64,000 nt of DNA from positions 1 through 64,000 of the forward strand of contig JAJNBG010000016.1 in NCBI GenBank assembly GCA_021155905.1, in the 5' to 3' direction. Shown here one piece after another: positions 62,229-64,000 of the stretch. How positions within the stretch are numbered: the first letter of the stretch is position 1; every line of letters starts with the position of its first letter. Source of the DNA: Bacteroidota bacterium. GTDB taxonomy: Bacteria > Bacteroidota > Bacteroidia > B-17B0 > Aurantibacillaceae. Made by a program: the position numbers and the translations under genes. Below the pieces are notes generated by a model. That model searched no databases and was not told where the DNA came from. It saw only the letters and a list, made by a program, of their open reading frames with translations.

Positions 62229-64000
62229 ATGAAAAAAATTTCAATTGTTTTAATGTTAGTTGTTTTATTTGCCTTTAACAGCTCAGCACAAATTTCAGGT
62301 AATTTTACAATTCCGGGCAGTTTCCCAAGCCTTGCTGCGGCAATCAATACGCTTAATATTGTGGGAGTTGCGGGGCCGGTTACAATTGATATCGCTGCAG
62401 GTTATACAGAAACCGCACCTAATGGAGGATTTAAACTTTTTAACCCACCGGGTGGCTCAACAACAAACCATGTTATATTTCAAAAAAGTGGTAGTGGTGC
62501 CAATCCTCTGATTACAGCGCATACCGGAACTGCAACGCCATCGTCTTTGGTTTGTGATGGTGTATGGTGGTTTATAGGTGCTGACAATGTTACAATAGAT
62601 GGAATTGATATCATTGACCTTAATACCGCTAACCCAGCCACCATGGAATTTGGTTATGGCTTTTATAAAACAAATGTCGCACCGATAGACGGCTGCGAGA
62701 ACAACACCATTAAAAACTGTACCATTACACTTAACAGAATAAATGGTGCAGCATCACCAAATATAAGTATCTATCCTTCCGGCTCAAGAGGCATCGACTT
62801 TTCTCCAAGCTATTACAGTAACAATACCCTGACTGCCGGTCTCTCTTCTATTAGCGGCGCAAACTCAAACAACAAGATCTATTCGAACGTCATACAGAAC
62901 TGCCATGTGGGTATTTCCCTAATAGCAAGCAGCACATCGTATCCTGATGAGAATAATGATGTTGGCGGCTTACTTGCTGTTGCAGGAAATACGGTAATTA
63001 ATTTCGGAGGCGGTACCGGTAGTGACGCCTATGGTATTGATGCGTACAAACAATCAGCACTGAATATTTCCAATAATTATATTGATAACAACAATGGATC
63101 AGGTACTAATCCATTAACTAAATTGACGGCTATATCTATTGGATCAGTTTCTGTCACCAATAACATTGATGTGAATAACAATACCATTAAATTGTCTTCA
63201 ACCGCCACAAGTTCCTTATCAATGCGAGGTATTGACTGTTTTGCAGGAAGCAATACGACTACCGTGAATATCAATAATAATTTTTTTCCAAGCTACAATT
63301 TCCCGAATTCAAGCGGGATGATGCAGGTTTCCCTTATATCGGCAAGCGCCAACAATTCCTCTATCCGTATAAAAAACCTTAATATAATGTCTAACGTCCT
63401 ACAGAATGTCAATGTACCGCTTGCATACTCCTGTGCAATGTTGAATGCTTCCTATTCATCCACGGCTAGTATCAGTTCAAATACAATCACCAATATTTTA
63501 TGTAATGGCGGCAATGTAACAGGCATTTCCGGCTATTACCTTTCATATAATTCACACATCTCCGATAATTTAATTGATGGGATTACGATGGGTAATATAG
63601 ATGGCATAAAAACCTATTATGGGGCCGCAAGTGTTATAAACAATACCATTACCAACGTGTATGGACAGAATTTAAACGGAATAGAGTGTGGGGCATATAG
63701 CGCAGGAATGATCATAGAAGGAAATGTTTTAAAGAACATGGGTTCCTATACCAGTTTTGGAACCAACTTTAAAGGAATCATAGTTACAGACTGTCCTTCT
63801 ATGACTGTAAGAGCTAATACGATCTATTCTATAACAAGCACAGGGACAAGCACAGTGACAACACGAAATAATTTAACGGCAATGACCTTTAGTGCCAGCT
63901 CCGACTTAACCATTACCGGCAATAAGGTTCACTCACTTTCTTCTACAGGCACAGGTACGTTGCAGGGCATTGTAATGATGGGGTCCAACGGCAGCGTCAG
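62229..64000 (+). CDS. Large beta-helix surface protein (partial, runs off window)
   Basis: The frame from the ATG at 62229 stays open to the window end (590 codons). It has a signal peptide (IVLMLVVLFAFNSSAQ) and then ISGNFTIPGSFPSLAAAINTL, a motif at the start of Bacteroidota surface proteins with parallel right-handed beta-helix repeats. Many Asn- and Ile-rich turns follow (NNTIKNCTITL, NKIYSNVIQNC, NNTITNVYGQNLNGIE, TGNKVHSLSS), the usual PbH1-type pattern. The C-terminus is not visible, so its T9SS status and full length are unknown. It follows the SRP RNA by 234 bp. Confidence 0.9.
   Translation, partial: MKKISIVLMLVVLFAFNSSAQISGNFTIPGSFPSLAAAINTLNIVGVAGPVTIDIAAGYTETAPNGGFKLFNPPGGSTTNHVIFQKSGSGANPLITAHTGTATPSSLVCDGVWWFIGADNVTIDGIDIIDLNTANPATMEFGYGFYKTNVAPIDGCENNTIKNCTITLNRINGAASPNISIYPSGSRGIDFSPSYYSNNTLTAGLSSISGANSNNKIYSNVIQNCHVGISLIASSTSYPDENNDVGGLLAVAGNTVINFGGGTGSDAYGIDAYKQSALNISNNYIDNNNGSGTNPLTKLTAISIGSVSVTNNIDVNNNTIKLSSTATSSLSMRGIDCFAGSNTTTVNINNNFFPSYNFPNSSGMMQVSLISASANNSSIRIKNLNIMSNVLQNVNVPLAYSCAMLNASYSSTASISSNTITNILCNGGNVTGISGYYLSYNSHISDNLIDGITMGNIDGIKTYYGAASVINNTITNVYGQNLNGIECGAYSAGMIIEGNVLKNMGSYTSFGTNFKGIIVTDCPSMTVRANTIYSITSTGTSTVTTRNNLTAMTFSASSDLTITGNKVHSLSSTGTGTLQGIVMMGSNGSV

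Overview
The window looks like a chromosome segment of an environmental member of the Bacteroidota. It carries very large secreted SprB-repeat proteins with type IX secretion (T9SS) C-terminal domains, a PorP/SprF partner, the gliding lipoprotein GldH next to RicT, an hpt-adk-obg gene order, TAnnTTTG-type promoters and a two-domain fused alpha/beta E1 dehydrogenase. No transposase, integrase, CRISPR array, tRNA or rRNA gene was seen. One RNA gene, the small SRP RNA, is clear.

Region 1 (1-12905) is accessory DNA. Small AT-rich genes of mostly unknown function are separated by copies (A-I) of a 60-210 bp imperfectly palindromic repeat. Full copies start near GCTATAAC or GCTAAC and end near GTTATAGC or GTTAGC. 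They fold with mirrored CTACC/GGTAG and TGCGG/CCGCA arms, and the ends of each gene-bearing unit tend to be complementary to each other. This is the layout of integron gene cassettes with attC sites, although the core boxes do not match the attC consensus and no integrase is visible; the array runs off the left edge. Six of the nine copies (A, B, D, E, F, H) contain a complete Bacteroidota promoter (TTTG, 18-19 bp, TATCTTTG or TAGCTTTG) pointing into the next unit; G keeps only the -7 box. The cargo includes a five-helix membrane protein, a secreted protein, a lipoprotein, an exported SAM methyltransferase with a TPR tail, an isolated histidine-kinase dimerisation domain and beta-barrel-like proteins. 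A 1947-residue SprB-repeat adhesin sits between copies G and H.

Region 2 (12903-29005) is mostly core metabolism: a CocE-type hydrolase, a DUF2147 protein, fused E1 dehydrogenase, a trans-sulfuration-type PLP enzyme, tyrS, an alpha/beta hydrolase, LD-carboxypeptidase, a NUMOD4/HNH protein with a histone-H1-like tail, metG, psd and a PorP/SprF protein. Region 3 (29007-39272) is one gene for a 3421-residue SprB-repeat protein with about 38 repeat units, the last 16 being a duplicated block of eight. It sits 1 bp from its porP/sprF partner.

Region 4 (39388-46244) has a Nudix hydrolase facing a probable eight-gene operon: ccmB, ccmC, a ccmD-like gene, ccmE (CxxxY type), a VOC protein, ccmF, a DUF2520 protein and a KdsC-like phosphatase. 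CcmA, CcmG and CcmH are not in the window. Region 5 (46285-62000) has a third large T9SS cargo protein, glutathione peroxidase, an SDR, ricT-gldH, udk, a DUF2200 protein, obg, adk with a 160-residue Lys/Ala tail, hpt, a MATE transporter, a small membrane protein, a family-2 glycosyltransferase and the SRP RNA. The window ends inside a beta-helix surface protein gene that starts at 62229.
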